Translations under genes and position numbers: made by a program
Notes under the pieces: generated by a model
The model's input: only the letters and a program-made list of their open reading frames with translations
What the model was told of the DNA's origin: nothing
The model's database searches: none
In this document: piece by piece, positions 1 to 14,100 of the stretch
How positions within the stretch are numbered: the first letter of the stretch is position 1
Layout: every line of letters starts with the position of its first letter
NCBI GenBank assembly: GCA_003991915.1
Contig: RQTK01000682.1
Span: 147,202-211,201, forward strand
Reading direction: 5' to 3'
Source of the DNA: Elysia chlorotica
Taxonomy: Eukaryota; Mollusca; Gastropoda; Plakobranchidae
Length of the DNA: 64,000 nt

Positions 1-180
1 GGAGCGTCTGGCCAGGGAAGCAAGGGAGAGGGTTCGGCGCAGCCTCAGAGACCTGTGCTACCTCCGAAACCCGGAGACGGCCCAGCCTCTGAGTCATCTG
101 TTAGGACCGTGCCTAAAGCAGCCACCAGGAGTTCTGCGGCAACGTCCCAGCCCAAGCGTGTTCAAAGTTTCAGGATATGA
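1..180 (+). CDS. C-terminal coding exon of an unidentified gene (partial)
   Basis: Frame 1 is open for 59 codons from the window edge and ends at TGA 178-180. The sequence is GC-rich and then drops abruptly into AT-rich DNA, as expected at a CDS/3'UTR border. The encoded tail is rich in Ser, Pro, Ala, Gly and Lys, and looks disordered. It contains RPVLPPKPG, which resembles an SH3-binding proline motif, and ends in KRVQSFRI. I do not recognise the family. The upstream exons lie outside the window. A non-coding GC-rich explanation is possible but less likely given the clean frame. Confidence 0.6.
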   Translation, partial: GASGQGSKGEGSAQPQRPVLPPKPGDGPASESSVRTVPKAATRSSAATSQPKRVQSFRI

Positions 181-3100
181 TAGACAATGGATAGACTTTT
201 CTCATTGGTGCAGAGGATCCTTCATGTGTAATAAACATTTCATTGAATTTGAATAATTTTATTTTAAGCTATTTTAAGTGCCATTTCTGTTTTCTGTGTA
301 ATTAACTTACATCTAAAATTTTAGATGTCTGAAATTTCTTGTTGTAAAAAGTTTTTTTAATCAGCAAACTACTGTAAACCTTAATCCATAATAAAGTTTA
401 AATAAATTGTATTGGTAAATGTCCATCATACCATGAGAAGCATGATTTGTGCTAATTTGAGTAGTGTTTAAAATTGCATAGTAGACCATTTTTGGGTTTG
501 CGACTCATGACAAAATACATATCTCAAAACAAGATAAGGTCTGTATATATATATATATATGTTGGAGCAATTTGCACAAAGTTCCACATGATAGTTTTGA
601 AGAGAAAAAAAAAACTATAAGGTATAGTCAAATTGTGTGTTAGCTTGATTTATAAAACTGCTTTTGTGCTTCTGGGGAACACAGGCATTCTTTAAATCCC
701 TGCTTCTCAGGATAGTCTTAGTTGAATTTCCAATCTTTTCGCTGGTTTTAGATTCGTTCTTTCACTCAGTCTGGAAATCCCCTATAACTTAATTGTTCAC
801 AAATGTTCTTCTTCAATAGGATGATAAAGAGGACAGTCGTATTGTTGTAAAGCATTTCCTTATTAAATTTCTAAGTAAACTTTAACAAGGATGATATTCA
901 TAACAAACTGGACATTTGTTTCTTGAAACCTAGGTCAGATATCTACCCTCCATACCCATTCATCTGCCTAAGTATCTCTCAGGGGCAATTAAGTTGGTTG
1001 CTTGTTTACCATAATCTGCTTTGGACTAAACTGTGTTTGGTTTTGTGATATTTTGATGTTAAATTCGACATGAAATGTACCTGCATAAGTTCTACGATAA
1101 GTGGAAAGCCTGATTGGGAACTGAGGATTTTCTGGTTCTGAGATTATTTTTGTTGGAGGAGAGCATCATTCAAAGCTTGTCTTTCAGCTCAGTGTGCAGC
1201 CAACTCTGAGATCTTGATTCAAATGTTTCCCTTTTTCTTTTCCAAGTAATTAAAAAAAATGGTTTTTGTTTCAGCTACAGCAGCTAAATTGATCTTACTT
1301 CCACATTTTAGTTTTATGTGTTTGTCTATTTATATAAAGCAAATGATTTTGTAAAATTTGTAAAAGGAAGTTACCCAAGGGGTTGTGTTTCACAATCTCT
1401 CTCTTTGTTTGCAGTAGATTTCCTGTACCACCTATTGTTAAAGCTCGAGTAAAGTAGGTTGCAGCCTTTTATATTGAGGATTGTTCATGTTGAGATAAAT
1501 AAAGGGAAACAATAATCACTTCTCTTTTCTAAAATTTGCTTAGTTTTACAACCCTTAGGCTCTCAAAAGACCATTATAATTATATTATATAATGGAGATT
1601 TTCCATTTATCACTATATTTGGGTTCTAATATATTCATGATCACTGCAAATATAATCAAACAAATATCTTATCTGCCCGTTTGCGTGTATGGCTTCGCTG
1701 CATGATGATTTCAAGAGAACTGGTTTCTCCATGTACTGTCATGGCTGAAGATTGACAGAAAGAGGTTTGTTTGTTGTCAGTCTGATATTGTTCTCTTTGA
1801 GTTTGATATTTAATGAAGTTTGGTATTTTTGTGTTTGCATGATTCATATATCGAGAGAAAAACATTATTTTGTACAGAATTGTAGTAACTCAAGTATACA
1901 TTCTTGTATTGTGCAATACTCATTGAGACATTGAAATTACATGTATATGTATATGATTCACTTTTACCATCCTATCTGTTAAATCATTGAGAGGGATTTA
2001 GCTTCATTTTGCAGACGAGTGCTAAGATGGAGAAAACAAGAAGTTTGTTTTTGGTATATTTTGGTCAGATGAGGACAAATTTTATTTATTTAAAAATATG
2101 AGGGATAAAAATTTGGAAAAAATTGTTGCATTTATCCATTGAAAGTCAGTGACCTTTTTTTAAACAATTCCAAATCTTCATAAAACAAAAAGAAATGAGT
2201 CATTGAAACAATGTCAGTTACATAGTTTAAATTTCCACACCACAGAATAGTTGTCTTTTTATTGTCGTTAGTTTTTGTAAATTTTTCAAGGAGCAATTCT
2301 TGAAATTTAGTTGCCAAGGAAGATAAGATCTGCAACTGTCTATATATATAGAAATTTATTTAAGTTTATTGACTTTGTGAGGAGATATTAGCCTACAGAC
2401 AATATAAATTTGTATCTTTCGCAGAAAATACTTTAATTCTATTGATGAGCTATAATTATTTTCGTTTGTGTACAAGTGTAAAGATGACTGTGCAGTGTCA
2501 CAACAAGATGATGTTTCAGACTCATAGTAGTACATATTCCCCTACATCAATGGTCCAACCATCTTTATACACGGGGACTAAACACCGCCAGGTTAGGGGG
2601 GGGGGGGGGGTATTTTGCTCCTTCCTCAGCCCTTTCCTTTCTTAGAGATTCAGGCTATCATCAGTGATATAACCGCCATAATGTGACTAGGAGGCTGATG
2701 CCCAGTTGGGAGCCGGAGGTGCTAAGTCACTGAAGAAGCCGCAAGCGGAACCAGTACAATGTACTTTTTTCTTGTGATGCAGTCAACAGGCACACTGCGC
2801 TTAATGGGTTAAGTAACTTCTATCTTGACAAATGCCAAAAATGTTGTTTCTTGGATAAAGCATACAACTTTTGCTTTAGCCAGTAACTTCCTAAATTATA
2901 TTTTCTAAAGACGCTGCATGTACAGAATGTTGTGGGGGGGGGGTCTCTTAGCATTGCATGTAAATTTCACATGTATGATTATATCACAGATTGCAAGGAC
3001 GTTGTTTCAGTTTTCTTATAAATACAATACATGTACATCTTATTTATACAAGCATCATTCATTTGCCATGCGTTTACTTGTATCATATAAAAGAAAAGTA

Positions 3101-5042
3101 ACGTAAAACATTACTTGCCTTGTTAAGCATTATTATTTCATATCATTTTAAAGTTGTTGGTGCAAACTTTAATGGGAGGAATGGTTTAATGTGAAATGTG
3201 AAATAACATTGATTTACACACCTTTCACGTCACTAAAGGACAAACACAACAGTTTGCAATGTATTTTTGTGAAATTTTATTACTAATCTAAGAAAAATTG
3301 TGCATATTTCGTTACTTTTACATTTGAACACAAAGTAAATTAAAGATACAAAAAAAAATGTGAAAAGAAAGCGCAATGAATTTAAACATAACTTTTTGAG
3401 TCAAACATAAAACAACAATTTTTACTTCGGTTTGATCTATGTAAAATTTTGCAGAATGGTAAAAGTAGATTGCTTGTGGATAAAAGTACCACAAATATAA
3501 ACAGACTGTGAAAAAGACAAAAGTCTTTAAAAAGCAATTTATTTTAAGATTATTGCAAGTCGATAAATTTTTTTCTAACATTGTCACACACTTACTGCAG
3601 TGACAGTATTAAAAACAGTAAAACATGACTACAGCAAGACTTTTGGTTCTTGAAAAAAAACACCAATCTATTGACATGTAAATAATGTTTTAAAAATACA
3701 CATGCACATGAGTAGCGTGTAATAGAATAGCAAGCACTTAGAAAAGCTCAAATTTGCATAAATCTGGTTTTTTTTTTTACAAATTACTTAAAATGACAAA
3801 AACTGTTGAAAAAAAAAATTTGCCTCTCCATGCCTCTATAAAAGCATTATTGGTTCGAACATTTATTGTAAGCATAGCTATTGGCAAATAAACCGGTTTC
3901 ATTCTTCGTTACAAAATAATTGGCACATGATTAAATAAGAATCACCTTTGGCTTTTTTTCTTAAAAACAAAAGCAAACATAACACTGCATAGAGGGATTT
4001 ATAAAGCTATGACAATAACAAACATCTTTCTAATTAGAAAAAAACAAGCTGCTGTGTCAGCATGCTGTCATTTTTTAAAACTAGGACCTTCAGGGTAACA
4101 TATTATAGAAGAAGAAATGTAAACTTTTCTGAGTGAATGAATTGTTGTTTTAATGAAACAAACTCGTGATATTTGCTGCAAAATTGTTGTATCTAAATCT
4201 AAAATATCACTCATTAAATTCTAAAAATCAACAACCAATGAGTATTTTATGTTCACTTCAAAAAACAAAGCATTGCTTGTATGTATAAATCATTGAGTAT
4301 TAACCCTTTCACGGTGCGGCACTAGACAGCCTCGGGTTGATCAGTACGGCACTTGTTGGCACATTAGGGTCAAACTTAACCAATTTTTCCCTCAGAAATG
4401 GATGTGGTCAAAAGGAAGGAATCGTATAATGTGTTACTATAACGATCACTCTTTGTTCTAGTTACCATGGCACCGGGGAATTATAGGCTTTATATACACA
4501 CCTCCTGAGGGATAAAAAAAGGTTAGCGCCAAATTTTGGAAAGGTTCAAAGTGCGGGTGTACATTTTTGGGACCAAGAATTTGGCGATATTAAAAAAAGT
4601 ATTGAAACAATGCAGAACAGTCTGAGAGAAAGCGACAGGAAGAAGTAAAAAGGTTGTGGAAACAGCAACTAAAAAACTAGATAAAGAGAACATTTGGCAG
4701 ATGTAGATAAAACGAAAGATCAGTGCTATATTTGGCTTAGTAGCTTCATCAAGGTTGTTACAAGCATAACCAGCTCAATTTTTACCTGCCCCACTCACAC
4801 AATTCAATTCAAGTACGATAATTTAGCAGAGGGGGCAGGAATTGTTTATCACAATGAAAAACACACTTTAGTTTCAATAGAAAATTAGGAATTGCAAAAT
4901 GATCAGCAAAGAATATAAAAGCATAATTTTAAAGCATGATGCCAGATTCATTCCCTGATCAAAAACAAATAAAGCATGATTTCCACATCTTTGCCTTGTC
5001 ACTTATGTATGGTACATAAAAACAATGAAGGACATGACCATT
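181..5042. other. Convergent 3' flank between the first gene and white-like; no gene seen
   Basis: AT-rich sequence. AATAAA at 230-235 and 390-395 are plausible poly(A) signals for the + strand gene. TTTATT at 3862-3867 reads as AATAAA on the minus strand and could end the white-like transcript; the stretch below 5042 would then be its long 3'UTR. G runs occur near 2597-2609 and 2935-2942. Positions about 4300-4400 look like a degenerate dispersed repeat. Short ORFs here have no recognisable domains. Confidence 0.5.
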
Positions 5043-5147
5043 TTACTCTTTGCTGCGTCTGGCTCGAACAATCAGCGCAATAAGGGAGAGAACTCTGAAG
5101 CCGACTTGAAGCGCTACAAGGAGCACGATGTCCATTAGCACTTTGTC
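5043..5147 (-). CDS. white: white-like exon 21 (last membrane span and stop)
   Basis: 35 codons including stop: a long hydrophobic span ([18 protein letters not shown]...) and a short basic tail RARRSKE, ending at TAA 5043-5045. Confidence 0.9.
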   Translation of the reverse strand, partial: DKVLMDIVLLVALQVGFRVLSLIALIVRARRSKE

Positions 5148-8100
5148 CTGAAACACAGGAAAAAAATATATTTAATATTAAATTTGTAATGCCTCTGTAT
5201 AGTGGCCACTCAGCTCAGGGCATCCACATATTGTTACAAGTTCTCTATCTGCCTAGAGTCATATTTTCACTGTTTTTCTCTAAAGCAAACAAACCAAAAA
5301 GAAAACATTAAACAGAAAAAGGTTGTATACATATCCACAGATATAGAATTGAACAAAGGATTAGCACTATTGTGTCTTTAAATTGGCCAATATAATAGAA
5401 TTCAAGGATAGTTTATTGAAGGAAGACATCAATAATAACATTAGTTTTCTCCAAATTGGATTATTATTATTATGTGGAGAGTGAAGAACAAAGATAACAA
5501 AAAATCCTATGTGGCTGTGCAAGCATCTGATATTGCAAATAGCACAATACATGCTGTCATGTTAAACACAAAATTATTTTTATGAAAACACTGAAAAAAC
5601 AAGGGTAGATTTCAAACATAAATTCGTTTAAGATTGGGTTGCCTCCGCTTGAGGTAAAAATTTAAAAAAATATTTATCAAGGTTTAGTACTATATTAGAG
5701 TATAGCCGTGGGAAAGAAAACAAAATTTGTATTTGCTGAATCTTAAATAAAAGGGTGGATATCACAATTTTTTTTATAAAGAGAAGACTACAAGTTTGTG
5801 GAAGCATCATTAAGACAAGATAATCACAATGACATATATCCATATTTCTTTTTACCTGTATATCCAGTTGTTGTTTTTTCTTTGTGTGATTACATAAGTA
5901 AATACATAGAACATAGCATTTAAAAAAAAATTCTAAGCATATACTAGCGGGCTCAACAGGTGGACAACAATTTTCCAAGTTTAGCCTTTTCCCATCAGCC
6001 CACACACACCTTTTGTGCTTTGATACAGTTTTGTGCTAGCACCTCTTTGTATTGATCTGCACACTTTCAATTTTGAAATTATTAAAATCAGGGTTTTTCC
6101 CTTTCATAAATTGTGCGAAGTATTGCGCTCACAAGAAATAGGCAAAAAATTACAAGATGGGAAAAGCTTAAGCGGGGAGAGAGTGACGCACGTACCTTGT
6201 CGAAGCCAGTATAGCTGAGCACATCGCTGCCAGTCTTGTACAGACACGGGTCTGACACAGGTGGAAATGTCCCGTTGCCAGGGGTGATGTCACAAGCTGC
6301 GGAGAGAGAGGTTGCACTCAGGTAAACAATCTTACAAAGTATTGCAAGAACAGAAAATAATACTGGAAATATATTAGGTAAAAAATTGTATAGCACGTTT
6401 CCTGGTTTGGAATCACTATTCTTTTATCTAGATAAAATCTTGATCTAATTAATGTTTTAGTAAATCAGGAAAATGCAATTAATTAAATCAAAATATTTCG
6501 ACATAAGTTTACAATTTTTTAAACTAGCTATTCATCTCCAGAGCATAAGGAAGTTCTTCAAAGTATACTGCAAAATGGAATCATTAAGGGCAGTCTAAAA
6601 AAAATTATTTTAAAAAAATCTTTTTTTAAGGTTTTAAGGTTTTACAATGTTCCAATTTTCAAGCTGTGAAGACAGGAAAGAAAAGTATACAAGTAGGTTT
6701 GATGCAGGAGCCACAGAATGTGAATCACACAAAAACGATAAGTCTAATAAGCCACATCACAAAAATTATTTTGCAGGTGATAATGATGAGGGCCCACAAT
6801 AAATTAAAACCAAAAATTTTCCCTTAACAGTGTGGCTTTGTCGAGGGAAAAGGAACAACTAATGCCATCTATATGTTGAGAACAATATGCTAGAGGGCAC
6901 TAGAGATACAGAAGGACATATATCTCTGTTTTATTGACCATACAAAAGCATTTGTCAAATTGAGACATAAAAACAAGCAATTGCTAGAGAGCTTAGACAT
7001 AAATGGAAGGATCTAAGGGAGCAAACTGCTGCAGTTAGATTCAAGAATGAAATAAGTATGTACCACGACCAGCCAATAAAGCGAGGCGTAAGACTGCATT
7101 GTGTTCGATCACCAGATCTCTTCTCCCTGTGCAGTGAATACATTACGCTATCAATTAGAAATAAACCAGGATTACAAGTGGGAGGTCATACCGTCAACAG
7201 CATTGGTAAGCTGACACTGTACTCATAGCAGAGAATGAAAACAATCTACAGGCTTTATTGAGTACCATCAAGACAAAAAGCAAGGAGATGGGACTTAGCT
7301 TAAACAAAAAGAAGACAGAGGCAATGGTGTTGTCCAGGCAAGCAGTTATTCCCACATACAAATTAAAAGTAGGGGCTTATGAGTTTCAGGAAATGAAACA
7401 TATTTTGACAAATGACTTATAGTAGTACAAATAACAAGTGGCGGATTAAATCTCCTCAATAAAATCAGGACACATCAAGCAAAATGTGTTGGCCATGTCA
7501 TGCGCAGACATGGTTGTTACAACTGGTAAAATGAACGGAAAGAGATCGAGAGGGAAATAGAGAGAAAATATCTGGGACTGGCCAGAAAGATGAATCAGTG
7601 GAAGCCAAGGGATCGATCTAATTGTGGAATTCGAAGACAAAGAAATGAGGAGCATGGTGGCCAATGCGCCACATGATGATTATGTTTGATGCTTATTTTA
7701 TCGCCAGTGGCGACAGACATCGGCACACCCAAGGTCAATGCCTGACAGGCCTGGGCGAACATCATAACGTGCGGACCTTCCAGCCGCCCGCACTGCATGT
7801 GTGCACCGCGGCAGACTAGACGACCACCCCCAGTAGCTTCGTCTCTAGGGTTGGTGGCGGTTCCAGTTCACCAATTTTCGCCCTAACAACTAGAGACTAC
7901 TCGACTTAGATTAGGGAACCTTAATTCTCTTCTTGCGGCTCTTCGGAGCCTAATTTAAGAGCGTTTATAGCAGCTCGTAGAATGGCGGTTGGCTTACAAC
8001 CGCCTTCTTAATTATGTCAATCTGTACTTGATGCTAAGTTTATCTATGAATCCCGCTCCACTCACTGATGTTGTGGACGTGCTGCCACTGGTTGACCATG

Positions 8101-11100
8101 AGCACCTCGTTGCCGAGCTTGAACCAGGACAGGTACTTCAGCCAGATGAAATACACAGGAATGTTGCTGCGGATTTGAAAAACGTCTCTTAAACAAGAAT
8201 AAAACAAACAGCATGTGTACAACCACATCTCTTGATGTGGACTTTTTTGTCTAGCACTTTCTTTAACGACCTTGATAGTAGCATTCCAACTGATGTTTGA
8301 TGGTCACAAACACAACCTGAAATTCTTTTTGCCCGATATGATTTTCGTGTATGCATCCTCAGGTTTCAGTTTCATTTGACATAAAAATTGACTCAAGTTT
8401 CAGAATTTGGCAAATTCATTCAATAGATGAAAATGATAAGTGTCGAAATAATGCCGCCGAACATAATCAGAAATATGCAGCATGAAACATATTACCCAAA
8501 CATTATGGCAGAAATGACTTAAATTAGAGTATGTTTATAGGTCCCGGCACGAGGTCAGATTTTTTTTTTTTAATGAATAAGAAAAATATTTTAATAACTA
8601 TTGATAATAGTTTCAGAAATAAATATGCAAATAAATATCAAACACAATATTGATCAGCCCAGGAAATTATCACTCCCAATGTGAAAGAAAGGAATGGTTC
8701 AATTTTGAGATAAACAACCATAAGGGGTTCTCGATTGTAGTAGTAAACATTGAAAGGACTTGTAAATTACAAAACTATTAAAACTCGTAAACATGGATTT
8801 TAGAAGATTCCAAGTACAAGAAGAATCATTCAAGAAAAATAGTATATGGTTTTAACTCCTAAAACGCAATCAGCAGTTGGCAGCAGCCACTATAATATTC
8901 CATGTACAAATTATCTTTTGAAATCTCTTATTTTCAGCTAAAGGATATTGAGAAGGGTGCACTAAAATTTCTAGGGAAAATACAATTCCACAAAACCCAT
9001 TCCAAAAGTCTACGTTTTAAAAGTTAACTTGGCCAGAACTTACTCGTTGTTGACAAAGAGACCACCGAAGAGCATGAAAGGGATGAGAAGTGGCGGGGCC
9101 ACGGCTAGCGCAACGGTCACGGAGCCACACAGCGTAGACACCAAGTAGCCTGCAAGTCATGATATCATTGATGAAATATACATCTCTGAAATCAGTGATG
9201 AAATATACATCTCACTTTAATCAGTCATGAAATGTACATCTCACTTTCATCATTGATGGAATATACAATATATCTTAAACATCATTGATAAAAATATATA
9301 TCTTTTTTTTTATTATTATTGATGGCATATACATCTCTTAAATCAATACATTTATCATGATATATACATCTCACAAATCAATCAATTTTATCACGATATA
9401 TACACCTCTTAAATCAATTATGAAATATACATTTTTTATACATTAATGGATACATTGTATCATTTTTTTAATATACATCTTTGGCATCATTGTTGGAATA
9501 TACATCTTTTGTGTCATTGTTGAAATATACATCTTTCGGTTTCACCTGATCTAAATCATCTAAAATACTCAACTTAAGAGGTATTGCTTTCACAATTATT
9601 ATGATTCCTTTGCCGTTCACTGCTACAGGTAGAGCTTAAGAATATAACTTTGGTATCAGACATCCAATCTCAATCAGTTGAATTCTACAAGTAAGAAGAT
9701 TTTTCTTATTTCACAATGTGTTTCCTTTTGCTTGGTCGTTCAATGGTGACAGCAGAGCTAAAGTATACAACTTTAATAATTTGTAAAAATAAATTAAACT
9801 ATAAAAATAAGAATGCTGTTTTAAAACATTGTCATATGCAAAATGCTGTTATTGAGGTTTGTCTAAAGTTTTATATTTCAATTCACGGGGATTCACAAAA
9901 AGAAAATTTCACCAAAACTTACAACCACAGTTTATCACTTCAATGCAAGATTCACAAGCCTAGAATCTGGCTCGAATTAAAACTTGCATGGCCATTGGAC
10001 TATTTGTATATGACTTCAATAGCATAGCATCACTGCGCTAGCAACATGGTGTATTTCAAAGATATGCCACTTTGGCAGTAGTATAATAACGTATTCATTA
10101 GATCAGGATCTTTTTATTATGGATATAAAAATACTATGCGCCAATGTGATTTTAATTAACTAAAGTAAAAGCAAAAATATATTATGAATTTTTTAGGCAC
10201 CTTAAAAGCACCAAGAAAAAGATTAATGTAATTCTGCTCTCTGAGAATTAGAATAAATATGAAAACTCAAAACTTGAGATTGAATGTCTTGAGGTCATGC
10301 TTTTTTTCTGTTTTTGATGTGTAAGGGAGATGGGCATGGTAAGAACCAGTATGTACCCAGAGAAATTGCTACATTGGCCACCAGAATAAGAATTCCAACG
10401 GCAGTCAGGTACGCCTCCCATGACTCATACAGTCCTGAAAATAGAATAATAATAATAATAGTAGACTTCCAAAACAGTCAAAAGATAGGGCAAACAAAAT
10501 TATATCATAAACTAAAATTTGTTGAAAGTATCAAGATCAAACCCTCGTCATATGTGGGGAACCAAAAATGATCTCAAGAGTTGTTTTTATTTCAATTAAA
10601 ACACTTGCAATGGGAATTTTTCTTTGAAATTGTATATCTTTCTAAAATATCCCTTGTAACTATTCAAATAGTATAGGCCCACAGAGATCCCTGGATGTCC
10701 AGCTAAGAGTACAAAAAACCATTAGATTGAAACCAGACTGAAGACAAACGTCCTTACCTATCATCCAATAGGTCACTGTTGTGAACAACGTGGTGATCAA
10801 AACAAACAACGGTACCTGGAATAAAGAACAATTAAAATAAAGTCAGTTGAGGCAGATATTCTGAGGGTTAAATCCAAATTTTGTTAGATCGAATTTTGGG
10901 TTCTTTTAACAAACTAGTTCGGTTTAAACCAGTGATTAAAAATTGATACTGGTCTAACAACTCACAAGAATGAAACACTTGTTTTTTCCTTTTTTTGCTT
11001 TTCTTGTTTTATTTTATTTGTGCAATAAAGTCTGGCTTTAAATAACTTTTTGTTTTGATAGAATAATTGTCAAAAACATTATTCATTTCTACAGTTTCCA

Positions 11101-14100
11101 TTAACTCAAACTATGAGGCTGATGTCAATAGAAAGAAGAAGAAAAAAATTGCAAGAAAATAGGTATTTAAAAGGAGTGGTTTATGCATTAATTTGTTTTT
11201 TTTAGCCAATAAATAAAAGCCATAAAATTCACCTCCACGATAGTTTTGGCCAGATAGTAGGTATCTGCTCTGTAAAGTCCTGTCCCATACTCTCGGAAAA
11301 ATACACTCAGCTCCAGGGGAAAAGACTGGGGACGTTGAATTTTGAAACTTGTAAACCAAAATGAAGAATATAAGGAAAGGCTAATAAGAATTAGGTTAAC
11401 AAGTTTCACTATTTTTGTAAGTGTTTAGGGGAGCGTATTTAAGCGTGACGAATAAAAAAAATAGTCTATTCATCAACCCAAAATAGAATTTCTTTTTGTT
11501 GACCTCAATTTGTACCAAATAAGAGAGAAAATGTTATGTTTTATCCTTTTTTTTATAGGAGTGCATCCATGAAACCTGTTTACCACAATGCTAACACAAA
11601 AAGGTTTCTGAGGGACAATATTTATGTTGGTAATGATTAAAATAACACGTTTGAGACCAAGGTCTATATACATTGGCTATAACAAGCAAGTTCAAGAAAA
11701 AGGTCTAAAGACATTAACTACGGCAAACGGATTTGAGACCTAGGTCTATATACATTAACTACAGCAAACAGGTTCGAGAACAAAGTCTATATACATTGAC
11801 TTCAGCTAACAGATTTGAGATTGAGGCCTATATACATTGACTAGAGCAAACAGATTTGAGATCGAGGTCTATATACATTTATTACAGATTTAAGAATGAG
11901 ATCTACATTGACCACAGATTCGAAAACGAGATCTACCGCACAAACAGCGTCAACAGATTCTAAAATGAGATCTACACACATTGACTAAAGCAAAACAGGT
12001 TTGAGAACGAGATCTACATACACTGACTACAGATCCGAGAACGAGATCTACATACACTGACTACAGATCCGAGAACGAGATCTACATACACTGACTACAG
12101 ATCCGAGAACGAGATTTACATACACTGACTACAGATCCGAGAACGAGATCTACATACACTGACTACAGATCCGAGAACGAGATCTACATACACTGACTAC
12201 AGATCCGAGAACGAGATCTACATACACTTGACTACAGATCCGAGAACGAGATTTACATACACTGACTACAGACCTGAGAACGAGATTTACATACACTGAC
12301 TACAGACCCGAGAACGAGATTTACATACACTGACTACAGATCCGAGAACGAGATCTACATACACTGACTACAGACCCGAGAACAAGATCTACATACATTG
12401 ACTACAGCGAACAGGTTCGAGAACGAGGTGTTTGTGATGAGCAGGAAGATGGCTCCGTTGATGCTCATCACGCTCTTCTGCTCCAGTGAGAGTCTCAGGT
12501 ACACCAGCCCGATGATCAGACCCACCGTCTGTCGGAAACATTGAATAATTCTTTCAAAGTCGTTTTGGTCACTTCATAATTGCCGAATAAATGTCTTTTT
12601 GGAGTGATTAACAATGTAGCTAAATGACATGTAAAAGAAACGTTTTTTGTTAATACTCTACTATGATTAATGTATTCCCAACTTTAGAGGATAACCACTT
12701 ATTTAAGTAAAATGTATACAATCGTATATAAGGTTTGGAAAAATGTCCTTCAAAGTGAATAAATTTAGAAAATAGAACAGTGTTTTCTTTTAAATTCCAC
12801 CACCATTTGTTAAGCGGATTACATGTATATGTTTCAGAGATTTAAGATGTGACTTCACAAAATAATCACTTACAAAAACTTGGGCAATTCGGACTCTGAA
12901 GAGAATGGCATCTCTGAGCATGCCCACCCATGCTCGCCAGAACAAATACCGAAACTGCTTGATCCACGATGACTGATATCTGAAAATGGACGTTGAAAAA
13001 TAAATGTGCACAATTTAAAAAATTTTGTTTATCAAAGCTATCATAATACTGGTGTTGTTTTACTGAAAATATTAATGACAGTTTTTGAATGTTGATAACC
13101 TTTCTCTTAGCTTTTGACAATTGCAATTAGTTTAATCGTCTGATGTAGTACAAATTATTACAATTTGAAAAGAAAAATGTACAATTCTTCTGGTTGGCAA
13201 TTTCTGCAGCCTGCCTCTAAGTGTCTATATTATTCTCTTGCAAAATAAGTTGGCTTGGAATTATCTGAACAAATTTTATTTTAGCAGAATAGGCTTCTTA
13301 GATAACTGGTTTGAAAGAACTGTTTTTACTTTTGCTATAGTACACAACATTTTCTATATAAATTTGTCCAAGTACTAACTCTCAACAAACAATGCCCACA
13401 GCTTTTTTTTTTACTTTAAATTTTTACAAGTTCATTGGGAATTTTCATTTGAATTGTATATATTCCCCCTTTGAAATCGTATGTATTCATCAAATTTCCA
13501 TTTAGACTTTTTGATACAAAATCTCTTGATCTCTTGTCTAGGGTACAGAGAAGACATACAAGTAGATTTAATAACTTACCTAGAACCTCCTGTCAAGGCT
13601 TGTACTATCTACAGACATAAAAAGATGCACAAATTTATTGCTTTAACAAATCTGTGAGGGAGTAAGACAATTTCACTCTTTAGTTTCAGATGTTAAACTG
13701 AAAAATGTTAAAAGTATCAAACTAGTACCAAGGGCTCTTTAAAGAAAGAAACAAAGAATGATTGAAGCATATTACAATGTATATAATAGCAAAGGAAAGG
13801 ATTCAACCAAGATAGCTTTCTGACTTTAAATTCTCTTTGTTTCTTATTTAAAGAATGTAACATAAGTTGAAGAAGAGAGGTATAATTTGAGGGAAAAAAA
13901 TATGCAGAGTCAATCTAAACATGTTAAGAGCAACAGGATAAATTAAAAAGTGACACTTTATGTTTATGATAATTAAACCGTACAATACATGCAGATAAAG
14001 CAATAGCAAACTGTGACACTGGTTTCAAAAGTAACTGGATATTCTCACCCACTTTTGGTTTTCTCTTGGAAAGTTTCATGCGTAGAGTAAAAATTATTAT

